From positions 1 through 45,350 of the forward strand of contig JBJTHJ010000043.1 in the NCBI GenBank assembly GCA_046094385.1: a stretch of 45,350 nucleotides of DNA. Direction: 5' to 3'. The position numbers and the translations under genes are program-made. Source of the stretch: ZLKRG08 sp046094385. Lineage in GTDB: Bacteria > Actinomycetota > Actinomycetes > Nanopelagicales > Nanopelagicaceae. Shown piece by piece: positions 1 to 8,487 of the stretch (positions within the stretch are counted from its first letter, which is position 1; the number at the start of each line of letters is the position of its first letter). Below the pieces are notes generated by a model that did no database searches, was not told where the DNA came from, and saw only the letters and a program-made list of their open reading frames with translations.

Positions 1-367
1 TAGTAATGCCACGAATATCAGCCTCTTGGAAGGCATCGGTTCCGATTGCAGGTCCTGGAACTTGTCCAGTGATTGCAACCACCGGCACGGACTCCATTGC
101 AGCATCTGCAAGTGGGGGGACTAAATTGGTTGCACCTGGACCACTCGTTGCAATACATACACCTGCCCGACCAGTAACTTGCGCATAACCTTCAGCTGCA
201 TGTCCAGCGCCTTGTTCATGGCGAACCAAGATATGGCGAATCTTTGAATCGTAGATTGGATCGTAAGCTGGCAAGATCGCGCCACCAGGTAGGCCAAACA
301 TCACATCAACGCCAGCTGCTTCTAATGACTTGACGAGTGCGCTTGCTCCCGTAATTTTCTCGCCCAT
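1..367 (-). CDS. ilvB: Acetolactate synthase large subunit (5' part, runs off the window)
   Basis: This is the N-terminal 122 residues of the thiamine-diphosphate enzyme that condenses two pyruvates, or pyruvate with 2-ketobutyrate, in valine, leucine and isoleucine synthesis. The reading frame gives MGEKITGASALVKSLEAAG, then FGLPGGAILPAYD, then RHEQGAGHAAEGYAQ with the glutamate that activates the cofactor, and SGPGATNLV; this is the N-terminal PYR domain of the family. The ATG at 367 is preceded 11 bases upstream by a strong ribosome-binding site (AAAGGAG, about 379-385). The 3' part lies outside the window. A leader peptide and hairpin upstream indicate attenuation control. Identification is firm; whether ilvN and ilvC follow cannot be seen. 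Confidence 0.95.
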   Translation of the reverse strand, partial: MGEKITGASALVKSLEAAGVDVMFGLPGGAILPAYDPIYDSKIRHILVRHEQGAGHAAEGYAQVTGRAGVCIATSGPGATNLVPPLADAAMESVPVVAITGQVPGPAIGTDAFQEADIRGIT

Positions 368-430
368 CTGCCTGCTTACTCCTTTCTTCTTCTTTTACTA
401 AAACTCTCTTGCCTTGCTAATGATTAAAGT

Positions 431-456
431 AAAAAACCCTCTGACTTTGCAGAGGG
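431..456 (-). terminator. ilvB attenuator: intrinsic terminator hairpin
   Basis: On the minus strand CCCTCTG pairs with CAGAGGG (7 bp, arms 450-456 and 437-443, 6-base loop), followed immediately by six T residues (431-436). It sits 27 bases after the stop codon of the leader peptide and 64 bases before the ilvB start, the classic position of an attenuator. A weaker inverted repeat lies between the leader stop and the terminator (about 464-479, TACC...GGTA arms) and could be part of the pause or antiterminator fold. The role is inferred from geometry. Confidence 0.85.
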
Positions 457-482
457 CGCGTTTACCGATTTTCGGGTACGCG

Positions 483-536
483 CTATCGAATGACCACCAC
501 AATCACTGAGGTTGAGATCGCTAACGCTTTACGCAT
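483..536 (-). CDS. ilv leader peptide (17 residues)
   Basis: Reads MRKALAISTSVIVVVIR then TAG. Six of seven consecutive residues near the end are Val or Ile (V-I-V-V-V-I), the composition expected of a leader peptide whose translation senses charged branched-chain tRNAs. It is followed by a factor-independent terminator and then ilvB. No ribosome-binding site precedes the ATG; instead a -10-like GAAGAT ends 6 bases upstream of it, so the transcript probably begins at the ATG itself. Attenuation of ilvB by a leader peptide is established in other Actinobacteria such as Corynebacterium; its operation here is inferred. The gene is too short for most gene callers. Confidence 0.85.
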   Translation of the reverse strand: MRKALAISTSVIVVVIR

Positions 537-542
537 GGACCA

Positions 543-571
543 ATCTTCTCTCATCAATTGTGGTGCGTCAA
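543..571 (-). promoter_or_regulatory. Candidate ilv operon promoter
   Basis: A -35 TTGACG (566-571) and a -10 GAAGAT (543-548) are separated by 17 bases. The -10 lacks the usual first T, but its distance of 6 bases from the leader-peptide ATG matches a leaderless start. This is the only good -35 hexamer in the gap between ilvD and ilvB. Confidence 0.55.
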
Positions 572-576
572 GAGAT

Positions 577-590
577 GAGATACGCATCTC
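577..590. promoter_or_regulatory. Perfect palindrome upstream of the ilv promoter
   Basis: GAGATACGCATCTC has 5-bp arms around a 4-base centre and ends 5 bases upstream of the -35 hexamer. The position suits an activator or repressor operator. It has no following T run, so it is not a good terminator for ilvD. The rest of the 252-base gap 368-619 holds only the leader peptide, promoter and terminator. Confidence 0.35.
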
Positions 591-619
591 ATTATTTGAA
601 CGACTCTAGGAGCTGGTAA

Positions 620-2293
620 TTAGTCGCAGACTGCGCCCTTTGATGCGCTGCCTACCAATTTGGAGTACTTACTAAGTACACCGGTCGTGAACTTATGAGG
701 TATCGGTGCAAAATCCTTACGTCGCTCCGTCAACTCTTTCTCGTCAACCAATAAATCCAGTGTGCGATTAATGGTATCGATTTTTATCCGATCACCATTT
801 CTAACGAAAGCAATAGGTCCACCATCAACAGCTTCAGGGGCGACATGGCCAACACATAGACCAGTGGTACCACCAGAGAAGCGGCCATCTGTAATTAGTA
901 ATACCGATTTACCTAGCCCGGCACCTTTAATGGCACCTGTGATCATCAACATCTCACGCATACCAGGTCCACCTTTTGGGCCTTCGTAACGAATTACCAC
1001 TACGTCGCCTGCAACTATGTCTCCACTTTCTAAAGCTTCCATTGCTTGCCATTCACGCTCAAAGACTTTTGCTGGACCTTCAAAGATATCAACCCCTACG
1101 CCAGCGGTCTTACAAACTGCACCGTCAGGAACAAGCGAACCATTTAGAATCGTGATTCCGATTGCAGTAGAAAGTGGTTTGGCTGCCGCATGAAGAATTT
1201 CACCATCTGGATCTGGTGGATTGATTTCAGCCAAATTCTCAGCCATGGTTTTTCCGGTAACGGTCAAAATATCTCCGTTTAACAAACCGGCATCTAATAG
1301 CGCACGTAGTACCACTGGAATGCCACCGATCTTGTCGACATCGCTCATCACATATTTACCGAAAGGTTTTAAGTCTCCAAGCAACGGAACTTTAGAGCCG
1401 ATGCGGTGGAAATCGTGCAACGACAGATCTACTCGAGCTTCATGTGCAATCGCAAGTAGATGAAGAACTGCGTTGGTAGAGCCACCCAATGCCATCAGCG
1501 CAGTGATTGCATTTTCAAAAGCAGGTTTGGTAAGAATTTGCCTTGTAGTAATTCCTTCTCGGATTAAATTAACTACTGCAGCGCCGGCAGCTTCTGCGTA
1601 ACGATCGCGGCGTCTATCAACTGCTGGAGGTGCAGCCGATCCAGGCATTGAAAGCCCAATTGCCTCCGCGATCGTGGCCATGGTGTTTGCGGTGTACATG
1701 CCACCACATGCGCCTTCTCCGGGACAGATTGCTCTCTCAATCTTGTCGACATCTTTCTCTGTGATCATGCCTCGTGCGCAAGCGCCAACTGCTTCGAAGG
1801 CATCAATAATCGTGACATCTTTGCCATCGACGCTACCGGGCAGAGTAGATCCCGCGTAAACAAAAACTGAAGCGACATCAATGCGTGCCGCTGCCATCAT
1901 CATGCCTGGCAGAGATTTATCGCAACCTGCAAAGGTAACCATGCCATCTAGGCGTTCTGCTTGCATTACCGTCTCTACGGAATCGGCAATGATCTCACGG
2001 GAGACCAATGAGAAATGCATTCCTTCATGTCCCATTGAGATGCCATCAGATACCGAGATGGTGCCAAATTGCATTGGGAATCCGCCGGCATCAATTACAC
2101 CTTGGCGCGCAGCTTTCGCTAAACGATCTAATGAGAGATTACATGGAGTGATCTCATTCCATGATGAAGCGATACCAATCTGTGGTTTTGCAAAATCTTC
2201 ATCTTTCATGCCAACGGCACGAAGCATGCCTCTAGCAGGAGCGCGCTCTAATCCGTCAGTAACCATCCATGATCGTGGCTTCATATTGCTCAT
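620..2293 (-). CDS. ilvD: Dihydroxy-acid dehydratase
   Basis: Fe-S enzyme that dehydrates 2,3-dihydroxy-isovalerate and -methylvalerate to the 2-keto acids, the third step of branched-chain amino acid synthesis. The 557-residue length is typical of the shorter IlvD type. Cysteines expected to hold the cluster are seen at C51, C124 (FAGCDKSLPG) and C196 (CPGEGACGG); the region SDGISMGHEGM is also diagnostic. The start ATG at 2293 has no ribosome-binding site but a TATGAT box 6 bases before it; a second in-frame ATG (M4) follows. It lies directly upstream of the ilv attenuator but, having its own gap and promoter, ilvB need not be co-transcribed. The first codons face the exporter gene at 2360, a divergent arrangement. 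Confidence 0.97.
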   Translation of the reverse strand: MSNMKPRSWMVTDGLERAPARGMLRAVGMKDEDFAKPQIGIASSWNEITPCNLSLDRLAKAARQGVIDAGGFPMQFGTISVSDGISMGHEGMHFSLVSREIIADSVETVMQAERLDGMVTFAGCDKSLPGMMMAAARIDVASVFVYAGSTLPGSVDGKDVTIIDAFEAVGACARGMITEKDVDKIERAICPGEGACGGMYTANTMATIAEAIGLSMPGSAAPPAVDRRRDRYAEAAGAAVVNLIREGITTRQILTKPAFENAITALMALGGSTNAVLHLLAIAHEARVDLSLHDFHRIGSKVPLLGDLKPFGKYVMSDVDKIGGIPVVLRALLDAGLLNGDILTVTGKTMAENLAEINPPDPDGEILHAAAKPLSTAIGITILNGSLVPDGAVCKTAGVGVDIFEGPAKVFEREWQAMEALESGDIVAGDVVVIRYEGPKGGPGMREMLMITGAIKGAGLGKSVLLITDGRFSGGTTGLCVGHVAPEAVDGGPIAFVRNGDRIKIDTINRTLDLLVDEKELTERRKDFAPIPHKFTTGVLSKYSKLVGSASKGAVCD

Positions 2294-2299
2294 AAGGAA

Positions 2300-2305
2300 A
2301 TCATA
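2300..2305 (-). promoter_or_regulatory. -10 box for leaderless ilvD transcript
   Basis: TATGAT, 5 of 6 matches to TATAAT, ends 6 bases before the ilvD ATG, so transcription should begin at or next to the start codon. No convincing -35 is seen at the right distance, and there is no Shine-Dalgarno sequence. Confidence 0.55.
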
Positions 2306-2359
2306 AAGGTTTGAAAGGATGATTAGAAGTGTTCAATCCATAGCAATCTGTCTCATTGA

Positions 2360-3883
2360 GTGAAACTTACCTCTAGACTTGGCAGGTTAATCAAGCAGAA
2401 TAGAGACTCGGAGAGTATTTTGAAAATTGTTCCACCTGAAATCATTTACCGCGATCGTTGGAAAACCTTATTTGTATTAGCAATATCTCAGTTGATGGTG
2501 ATCTTGGATGCATCCATCGTAAATATCGCAATCCCCAGCGCCAAAACTGACCTGGGAATTTCTGACGCGAACCAACAATGGATTGTCACTGCATACACCT
2601 TGGCCTTTGGCAGTTTGCTACTTGTCGGTGGACGAATCGGCGACTTTATTGGTCGCAAACAGATTTTTATCATCGGACTGTTGGGTTTTGCCGGCGCATC
2701 CGCACTTGGTGGAATTGCTCAAACTCAAGGGCAATTATTTTCAGCGCGTGCGCTACAAGGCGTTTTTGGTGCGCTACTTGCTCCGGCTGTGCTTTCAATT
2801 CTGAGTGTTACTTTTCTAGACCCAAAAGAGCGCGCCAAAGCTTTTGGTGTTGTAGGCGCAATCTCAGGTGGCGGAGCTGCAATTGGTCTGATTCTGGGTG
2901 GAACTTTGACGGAATACTTTTCATGGCGTTGGTGCTTAGGTGTAAATGTTCCTTTTGCAATCTTTGCGGGAATCATGGCCGCCAAGTGGCTCCATGAATC
3001 AAAATCTGGTGGCGAACACGGTTATGACATACCAGGAGTAATCACCGCTACCGCTGGTCTCTTCTCTTTGGTTTATGGATTTAATCATGCCGCCAACCAC
3101 GGTTGGAGTGATCGCACCACCATCAGCTTCTTAGTGGCCGCAGTGCTGCTGCTAGCAATCTTTTATTTCCAAGAGCGTAGGGCGAAATACCCACTAATGC
3201 CGATCCATGTTATTGCCGAACGCAATCGAGGTGGTTCCTATCTTGGAATGTTAATCGTTGGCGCAGGACTCTTCTCGATGTTCCTATTTCTAGGGCTTTA
3301 TCTACAAGTGGTGCTTAAGTGGACACCGCTTCATAGTGGCTTTGGATTCTTGCCATTCTCAATCGGAATCGCTGTTAATGCTGGCATAGTCTCCAAATTA
3401 CTGCCAAAGAATGGGCCAAAGCCACATATGATCATTGGATTACTGCTAGCTGCCAGTGGGCTGCTCTTACTTTCAACAATTACACCCACAAGTAATTATT
3501 GGACCCACGTCTTCCCTGCTCTGGTAATCATGAGTACCGGTATGGCCAATGTGTTCATTCCGGTGACAACTACCGCGCTTCACGGAGTTGGAAATCGCGA
3601 TGCAGGCGTGGCTTCAGCTTTAACCAATACCAGCCAACAAGTAGGTGGCTCTTTGGGTACTGCGCTACTTAACACAGTTGCAACAACCGCAACTGCTAAG
3701 TTCATCGCTGCAAATCAAGCGTTAGGAGCGATGGCAGTGCCAAATGGATTGGTACATGGCTTTACTCAATCATTCCGAGTAGGTGCGCTATTTCTAGTAA
3801 TTGGCGCACTGGTCTTGGCAATTGCAATCAATGTTGGAAAAGATGCAATCGTTGAGAATGAGAGTGGTTCAGTAGCTCTTTAA
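2360..3883 (+). CDS. MFS drug exporter, DHA2 (EmrB/QacA) family, 14 membrane segments
   Basis: Proton-driven exporter of the inner membrane. The 507-residue length, about fourteen hydrophobic segments, motif A (GGRIGDFIGRK), LDASIVNIAIPS in the first helix (family motif D1) and the motif-C-like stretch near GVFGALLAPAVLSI identify the DHA2 branch. Substrate cannot be told from sequence. The start is uncertain: GTG at 2360 is the first codon after an in-frame TGA but lacks a ribosome-binding site, whereas the in-frame TTG at 2420 follows CGGAGAG closely and would leave 487 residues starting just before IVPPEIIYRDRW, a normal N-terminus for the family. The gene stands alone, divergent from ilvD, and its stop shares the bases TTAA (3880-3883) with the opposing gatB stop. 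Confidence 0.9.
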   Translation: MKLTSRLGRLIKQNRDSESILKIVPPEIIYRDRWKTLFVLAISQLMVILDASIVNIAIPSAKTDLGISDANQQWIVTAYTLAFGSLLLVGGRIGDFIGRKQIFIIGLLGFAGASALGGIAQTQGQLFSARALQGVFGALLAPAVLSILSVTFLDPKERAKAFGVVGAISGGGAAIGLILGGTLTEYFSWRWCLGVNVPFAIFAGIMAAKWLHESKSGGEHGYDIPGVITATAGLFSLVYGFNHAANHGWSDRTTISFLVAAVLLLAIFYFQERRAKYPLMPIHVIAERNRGGSYLGMLIVGAGLFSMFLFLGLYLQVVLKWTPLHSGFGFLPFSIGIAVNAGIVSKLLPKNGPKPHMIIGLLLAASGLLLLSTITPTSNYWTHVFPALVIMSTGMANVFIPVTTTALHGVGNRDAGVASALTNTSQQVGGSLGTALLNTVATTATAKFIAANQALGAMAVPNGLVHGFTQSFRVGALFLVIGALVLAIAINVGKDAIVENESGSVAL

Positions 3884-5382
3884 TTTATTGATTGACCTAA
3901 ATGGCCAAGTAGAAGTTCGCGAACCTTCGCAGCATCTGCTTGGCCTTTGGTCTCTTTCATGACCGCACCGATCAAAGCACCGGCTGCCGGTAGATGTCCG
4001 CCGCGTACTTTTTCGGCTACATCAGGCATCGCCGCACAAGCTTTTTCAATGGCTGCAAGTAATGCACCATCATCGCTGACTACTTTAAAACCACGCGCTG
4101 CAATCACATCAGATGGTTTTCCTTCACCGCTTACAACCCCTTCGACAACTTGACGGGCCAATTTGTCGGTCAATTCACCTTTATTTATCAATTCGATAAT
4201 CTCTGCTACATCTGCAGGCGTGATTGCTAGATCTGAAACTGGAATCTCTCTTTCATTTGCCAAGCGCGAGATCTCACCGAGCCACCAACCGCGAGCCTTG
4301 GTTGGATCTGCTCCTAAATTTACAGTCGCTTCTACGATATCAAGCACATCTGCATTCACCATCGCAGCCATCTCTTTGTCAGGAACCGACCAAGCAGCTT
4401 GTAGGCGTTTGCGACGAGCAGATGGTTTCTCTGGCAAGGTGGCTCTTAATTGCTCGATCCACTCAACACTTGGCGCAACTGGCACCAAATCTGGATCTTG
4501 GAAGTAACGGTAATCCTCAGCCTGCTCTTTCGAACGACCGCTAGTGGTAAGCCCAGTATCTTCGTGAAAATGTCTAGTCTCTTGAATTACCCGTTCGCCC
4601 TTATCTAACAATTCGGCATGTCGAATCATCTCGCCACGAATAGCACGTTCGACCGAACGAAGCGAATTTACGTTCTTGGTCTCAGATCTAGTACCTAGCT
4701 GATCCGAACCGATCAAACGAAGTGAGACGTTGGCATCACATCGAAGTGACCCCTGCTCCATCTTTACATCAGATACTCCAATGCTACGTAAAATATCGCG
4801 CAATTCGGTTACATATGCCTTAGCGACTTCTGGACCATATTTGCCGGTACCAGGAATGATCTTGGTTACGATTTCAATCAACGGAATTCCGGCGCGGTTG
4901 TAATCAAGCAGCGAGTAATCCGCACCATGGATACGGCCGGTAGCGCCACCCATATGAAGTGATTTACCGGTGTCCTCTTCCATGTGAACTCGTTCGATTT
5001 CGATTCGGAATTGCTTTACTCCCTCATCAGTCTCGATCTCCACATCCAAATATCCGTCGTAGCAGATTGGCTCGTCATATTGTGAAGTCTGATAATTCTT
5101 CGGCATATCTGGATAGAAGTAATTCTTTCGAGCAAAACGACTAAATGGCGCAACTTTGCAATTTAGCGCTAGACCGATCTTGATGGCTGATTCGATCGCC
5201 TTTTCGTTTACTACTGGAAGCGAACCAGGTAACCCAAGACAGACCGGACATGTTTGGGTGTTAGGCGCTGCGCCAAATTCAGTGGCACAACCACAGAACA
5301 TCTTAGATTTGGTATTTAGCTCTACGTGTACCTCTAAACCCATAACTGGTTCGTACTTCGAGATCACTTGTTCGTAGTTCAC
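3880..5382 (-). CDS. gatB: Aspartyl/glutamyl-tRNA(Asn/Gln) amidotransferase subunit B
   Basis: GatB is the kinase and tRNA-binding subunit of GatCAB, which converts Glu-tRNA(Gln) (and Asp-tRNA(Asn) where needed) to the amide. The 500-residue protein opens with YEPVMGLEVHVELNTKSKMFCGC, with further zinc-site cysteines in TCPVCLGLPG, the usual N-terminal cradle; FARKNYFYPDMPKNYQ follows, and the C-terminal part is the helical YqeY-like tail domain ending GHLGQSIN. The GTG start overlaps the gatA stop as GTGA, with AGGTGGT upstream. It is last in the gatCAB operon. Its stop is shared base for base (TTAA) with the convergent exporter gene. Confidence 0.97.
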   Translation of the reverse strand: MNYEQVISKYEPVMGLEVHVELNTKSKMFCGCATEFGAAPNTQTCPVCLGLPGSLPVVNEKAIESAIKIGLALNCKVAPFSRFARKNYFYPDMPKNYQTSQYDEPICYDGYLDVEIETDEGVKQFRIEIERVHMEEDTGKSLHMGGATGRIHGADYSLLDYNRAGIPLIEIVTKIIPGTGKYGPEVAKAYVTELRDILRSIGVSDVKMEQGSLRCDANVSLRLIGSDQLGTRSETKNVNSLRSVERAIRGEMIRHAELLDKGERVIQETRHFHEDTGLTTSGRSKEQAEDYRYFQDPDLVPVAPSVEWIEQLRATLPEKPSARRKRLQAAWSVPDKEMAAMVNADVLDIVEATVNLGADPTKARGWWLGEISRLANEREIPVSDLAITPADVAEIIELINKGELTDKLARQVVEGVVSGEGKPSDVIAARGFKVVSDDGALLAAIEKACAAMPDVAEKVRGGHLPAAGALIGAVMKETKGQADAAKVRELLLGHLGQSIN

Positions 5383-6866
5383 TTGGCACCACCTAATGCC
5401 GGTGCTTTATCAAGAATTAAGCCGCCCCACTTGTTCACTAGCGCAGCTTCAAGTGCTGCGCCAACGTTATAGAGTCGTTGATCTTCCATAGCTGGTGCCA
5501 TAATCTGAAAACCTGCTGGCAAGTTATCTTCATCGGCCAAACCTGATGGCAAAGACATGCCACAAATGCCAGCCAAGTTAACTGGGATAGTTGCTATGTC
5601 ATTTAAGTACATGGCAAGTGGGTCGTTTGCTTTCTCTCCAATTTTAAATGCAGTAGTTGGCGCAGTTGGTGAGACCAAGACATCTGCACCAGCGAAAGCT
5701 TTCGCGAAATCTTGCATGATTAAGGTGCGCACCTTTTGCGCACTTCCATAATATGCATCGTAATAGCCACTCGAGAGCGCATATGTTCCAAGAATTATGC
5801 GGCGCTTTACTTCTCGGCCAAATCCAACTTCACGAGTTGAACTCATTACCGCTTCGGCATCGCCGTCTCCGACTCGAATGCCATACCGCATCGCATCAAA
5901 TCTTGCTAAGTTTGAAGAACATTCAGATGGTGCGATCAGGTAATAAGCGGCAAGCGCATATTCAAATGAAGGGCAAGAGACTTCTACGATCTCGGCACCT
6001 TCGCCTGCTAGTAGCTCGATGGACTCGTTGAATCTATTAAGTACGCCCTTTTGATAACCGTCACCTTGAAGCTCTTTGATGATTCCGATCTTCAGGCCTT
6101 TTACATCGGCTCGCTTTGCAGCTTCGACAACTTTTGGAACAGGTGCATTAATTGAAGTGGAATCCTTTGGGTCATGTCCGGCAATGGCTTCATGAAGGAG
6201 CGCTGCATCTAGAACAGTTCGCGCACAAGGTCCACCTTGATCGAGTGAAGAGGAGAATGCCACCAAACCATAACGAGATACACCACCATAAGTTGGTTTG
6301 ACTCCAACTGTTCCGGTGACTGCAGCTGGTTGGCGAATTGAACCGCCGGTGTCGGTACCAATAGCAAGCGGTGCTTCAAATGCTGCAAGCGATGCTGAGG
6401 AGCCACCACCTGAACCACCAGGAATGCGAGTTAAATCCCAAGGATTATGCGTTGGTCCATATGCAGAATTCTCAGTAGACGAACCCATCGCAAATTCATC
6501 CATATTGGTCTTACCTAAGATCACAATTCCATTTGACTTTAGATTTGCGGTGACAGTTGCATCATAAGGAGGACGCCAACCCTCAAGGATCTTAGATCCA
6601 CAGGTGGTCGGAATGCCTTTCTGTGTGAAGACATCCTTTAATGCAATCGGCACACCAGCTAATGGTGGAAGATTCTGGTTATTAGCTCTAGCTTCATCAA
6701 TGGCTCTTGCTTGCGCTAGCGCTCCTTCTTGATCGACATGAAGAAATGCGTGAACTTCTCCATCAACTTCTGCGATGCGATCTAAATGTGCATTGGTAAG
6801 TTCTACCGAGGAAATCTCTTTGGCAGCTAATGCCGCAGCCATTTCGGATGCGCTCTTACGAATCAT
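5379..6866 (-). CDS. gatA: Aspartyl/glutamyl-tRNA amidotransferase subunit A
   Basis: Amidase subunit that releases ammonia from glutamine for GatCAB. 495 residues. The amidase-signature triad is visible: K77 in VPIALKDVF, the cis-serine S152 in PGGSGGGSSAS and the nucleophile S176 in TDTGGSIRQP. The ATG overlaps the gatC stop (ATGA), and the stop overlaps the gatB start, so the three genes are translationally coupled. Length and motifs are normal. An indirect, amidotransferase route to Gln-tRNA is implied, the usual actinobacterial condition. Confidence 0.97.
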   Translation of the reverse strand: MIRKSASEMAAALAAKEISSVELTNAHLDRIAEVDGEVHAFLHVDQEGALAQARAIDEARANNQNLPPLAGVPIALKDVFTQKGIPTTCGSKILEGWRPPYDATVTANLKSNGIVILGKTNMDEFAMGSSTENSAYGPTHNPWDLTRIPGGSGGGSSASLAAFEAPLAIGTDTGGSIRQPAAVTGTVGVKPTYGGVSRYGLVAFSSSLDQGGPCARTVLDAALLHEAIAGHDPKDSTSINAPVPKVVEAAKRADVKGLKIGIIKELQGDGYQKGVLNRFNESIELLAGEGAEIVEVSCPSFEYALAAYYLIAPSECSSNLARFDAMRYGIRVGDGDAEAVMSSTREVGFGREVKRRIILGTYALSSGYYDAYYGSAQKVRTLIMQDFAKAFAGADVLVSPTAPTTAFKIGEKANDPLAMYLNDIATIPVNLAGICGMSLPSGLADEDNLPAGFQIMAPAMEDQRLYNVGAALEAALVNKWGGLILDKAPALGGAK

Positions 6867-7159
6867 TCTTCACCCAAGATCTGAGGTACTTGAAAACGCT
6901 GATCTTCTTGTGCAGGCGCACCGCCTAATGCAGCTTCTGGAGTAAGAGATGGAATCACCACATCTGGTCTAGTCACATTGGTTATTGGCAGCGGATGCGA
7001 AGTTGGTGGCACATCACTCTTGGCGACCTCTTGAACTCGATCGACTGCGCCTAAAATTACTGAGAACTCATTTGATAATGCATCGAGTTCGGCGTCGGTC
7101 ATTTGAATTCTTGCCAACTTTGCCAACTTGGCAACTTCTGCTCGCGAAAGGCTAGACAT
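6863..7159 (-). CDS. gatC: Aspartyl/glutamyl-tRNA amidotransferase subunit C
   Basis: Small (98 residues) scaffold that wraps the GatA-GatB interface. The pattern VAKLAKLARIQMTDAELDAL and the later DRVQEVAKSDVPPTSHPLP region are typical of GatC. First gene of the gatCAB operon, 26 bases downstream of the proA stop. The ATG has no ribosome-binding site; a TAGAAT box lies 7 bases upstream (7167-7172), which suggests a leaderless transcript starting inside the proA-gatC gap. Confidence 0.95.
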   Translation of the reverse strand: MSSLSRAEVAKLAKLARIQMTDAELDALSNEFSVILGAVDRVQEVAKSDVPPTSHPLPITNVTRPDVVIPSLTPEAALGGAPAQEDQRFQVPQILGEE

Positions 7160-7166
7160 GCGTGGA

Positions 7167-7172
7167 ATTCTA
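7167..7172 (-). promoter_or_regulatory. -10 box for leaderless gatCAB transcript
   Basis: TAGAAT on the minus strand, 7 bases before the gatC ATG. No ribosome-binding site is present, and a convincing -35 was not found. The gap between proA and gatC is only 26 bases, so the rest of the promoter would overlap the proA end. Confidence 0.5.
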
Positions 7173-7185
7173 TTTGCGAATAGGT

Positions 7186-8454
7186 TTACTGGCGAATTTG
7201 GCCATCACCGGTTACGACCCAAGTGGTGGTAGTCATCTGCTCGAGGCCCATCGGACCACGGGCATGTAATTTCTGATTTGAGATTCCGATTTCGGCACCA
7301 AATCCCATCTCTTCACCATCGGTAAATCGAGTTGATGCATTGATCATCACTGCAGCGCAATCTGAGAGCTGTACGAACTTGTTTGCGTTTTCCTTATTCT
7401 CAGTGACAATTGCTTCGGTGTGATTGGTACCGTATTTGGAAATATGTGCAGCAGCATCTTCAACTGAATCCACTAGCCCCACATTCATCTCTAAAACGCC
7501 ATATTCAGTGGACCAATCTGATTCTGTGGCAAGTTTGGTTGAGATTCCAAGATCCGCTGAAACTTTCTGCACATCAGCATCCACATGTAATTGTACATTC
7601 GCCTCATTTAATGCTTTTAGAGCAGCTGGCAGGAATGAAGATTGCAAATCTCTATGGACCAGTAAAGTTTCAGCTGCATTGCAGACCGAAGGTCGATGAG
7701 TCTTGGAATTTATCAAAATCGGAATTGCTTTTTCTAGATCTGCTTCTTTATCAATATAAACATGGCAGACACCAGCACCCGTCTCGATTGTTGCCACTGT
7801 AGCTTCAACGACCACCATTCGAATTAGTGATGCCGATCCTCTTGGGATTACCAAATCCACATGGCCACGAGCTTTAAGTAAAGCGGTAGTCGTTGCCCGA
7901 TCGTTGCTTGGTACTAATTGAATAACATCAGGTGAGATTTTGGTTTTGGAGAGCGCATCTCGCATCACTTTCACCAAAATCGCATTTGAACTCTCTGCTG
8001 AAGATGAACCTCTTAGTAAGGCGGCGTTGCCACTCATCAGCAAGATGACTGCCGCATCTACAGTGACATTTGGTCTCGCCTCATAAACCATGCCAACTAC
8101 CCCAAATGGCACGGAAACTTGGCGAAGATGTAACCCGTTTGGCAAGGTACGTTCGCGAAGAGTTGCTCCCAGTGGATCAGGTAACGCGGCAACTTGTCTT
8201 GCACCATTTGCGATGGCTTTGATGCGGGCATCATTTAATAGCAAGCGATCTAGTAGCTGGCTATTTAAGCCATCGCGCTTACCCCGTTCCATGTCTGATT
8301 GATTAGCCTCTTGGATCTCAAAGGCCCTGGCTTCAAGCTGTTCTGCAATCAATTTAAGCGCTGTGGCACGCTCTTGGGCGGTAGCGCTGATTAAAGTGCG
8401 CGCAGCAGCCCGGGCGGTATCCGCTAATTGATTTACCAACGCCTGGGCATCCAT
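7186..8454 (-). CDS. proA: Glutamate-5-semialdehyde dehydrogenase (gamma-glutamyl phosphate reductase)
   Basis: NADPH-dependent reduction of gamma-glutamyl phosphate, second step of proline synthesis after ProB. The protein carries LRQVSVPFGVVGMVYEARPN, the nucleotide-fold region LVIPRGSASLI, the catalytic cysteine in ETGAGVCHVYID and the C-terminal ISNQKLHARGPMGLEQMT. I place the start at ATG 8454 (422 residues), not the longer GTG at 8487: the shorter form begins MDAQALVNQLADTARAAAR, aligning with the normal family start, and a TAAGAT box precedes it by 7 bases. proB lies downstream of obg, separated from proA by the oppositely oriented serine hydrolase gene, so proBA is not a single operon here. 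Confidence 0.96.
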   Translation of the reverse strand: MDAQALVNQLADTARAAARTLISATAQERATALKLIAEQLEARAFEIQEANQSDMERGKRDGLNSQLLDRLLLNDARIKAIANGARQVAALPDPLGATLRERTLPNGLHLRQVSVPFGVVGMVYEARPNVTVDAAVILLMSGNAALLRGSSSAESSNAILVKVMRDALSKTKISPDVIQLVPSNDRATTTALLKARGHVDLVIPRGSASLIRMVVVEATVATIETGAGVCHVYIDKEADLEKAIPILINSKTHRPSVCNAAETLLVHRDLQSSFLPAALKALNEANVQLHVDADVQKVSADLGISTKLATESDWSTEYGVLEMNVGLVDSVEDAAAHISKYGTNHTEAIVTENKENANKFVQLSDCAAVMINASTRFTDGEEMGFGAEIGISNQKLHARGPMGLEQMTTTTWVVTGDGQIRQ

Positions 8455-8461
8455 GCCCCGA

Positions 8462-8467
8462 ATCTTA
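8462..8467 (-). promoter_or_regulatory. -10 box supporting the shorter proA start
   Basis: TAAGAT on the minus strand, 7 bases before ATG 8454. There is no ribosome-binding site. If used, the longer GTG start at 8487 would lie upstream of the transcript. Confidence 0.45.
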
Positions 8468-8487
8468 ATGGGCGATACCCTATTCAC

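Noticed and set aside
1881..2306. Long plus-strand frame opposite ilvD (141 residues)
   Set aside because: Composition is that of an antisense frame and no domain is seen; ilvD is intact on the other strand.
8455..8487. Longer proA start at GTG 8487
   Set aside because: It would abut the divergent hydrolase start; the ATG at 8454 fits the family N-terminus and has a -10 box.
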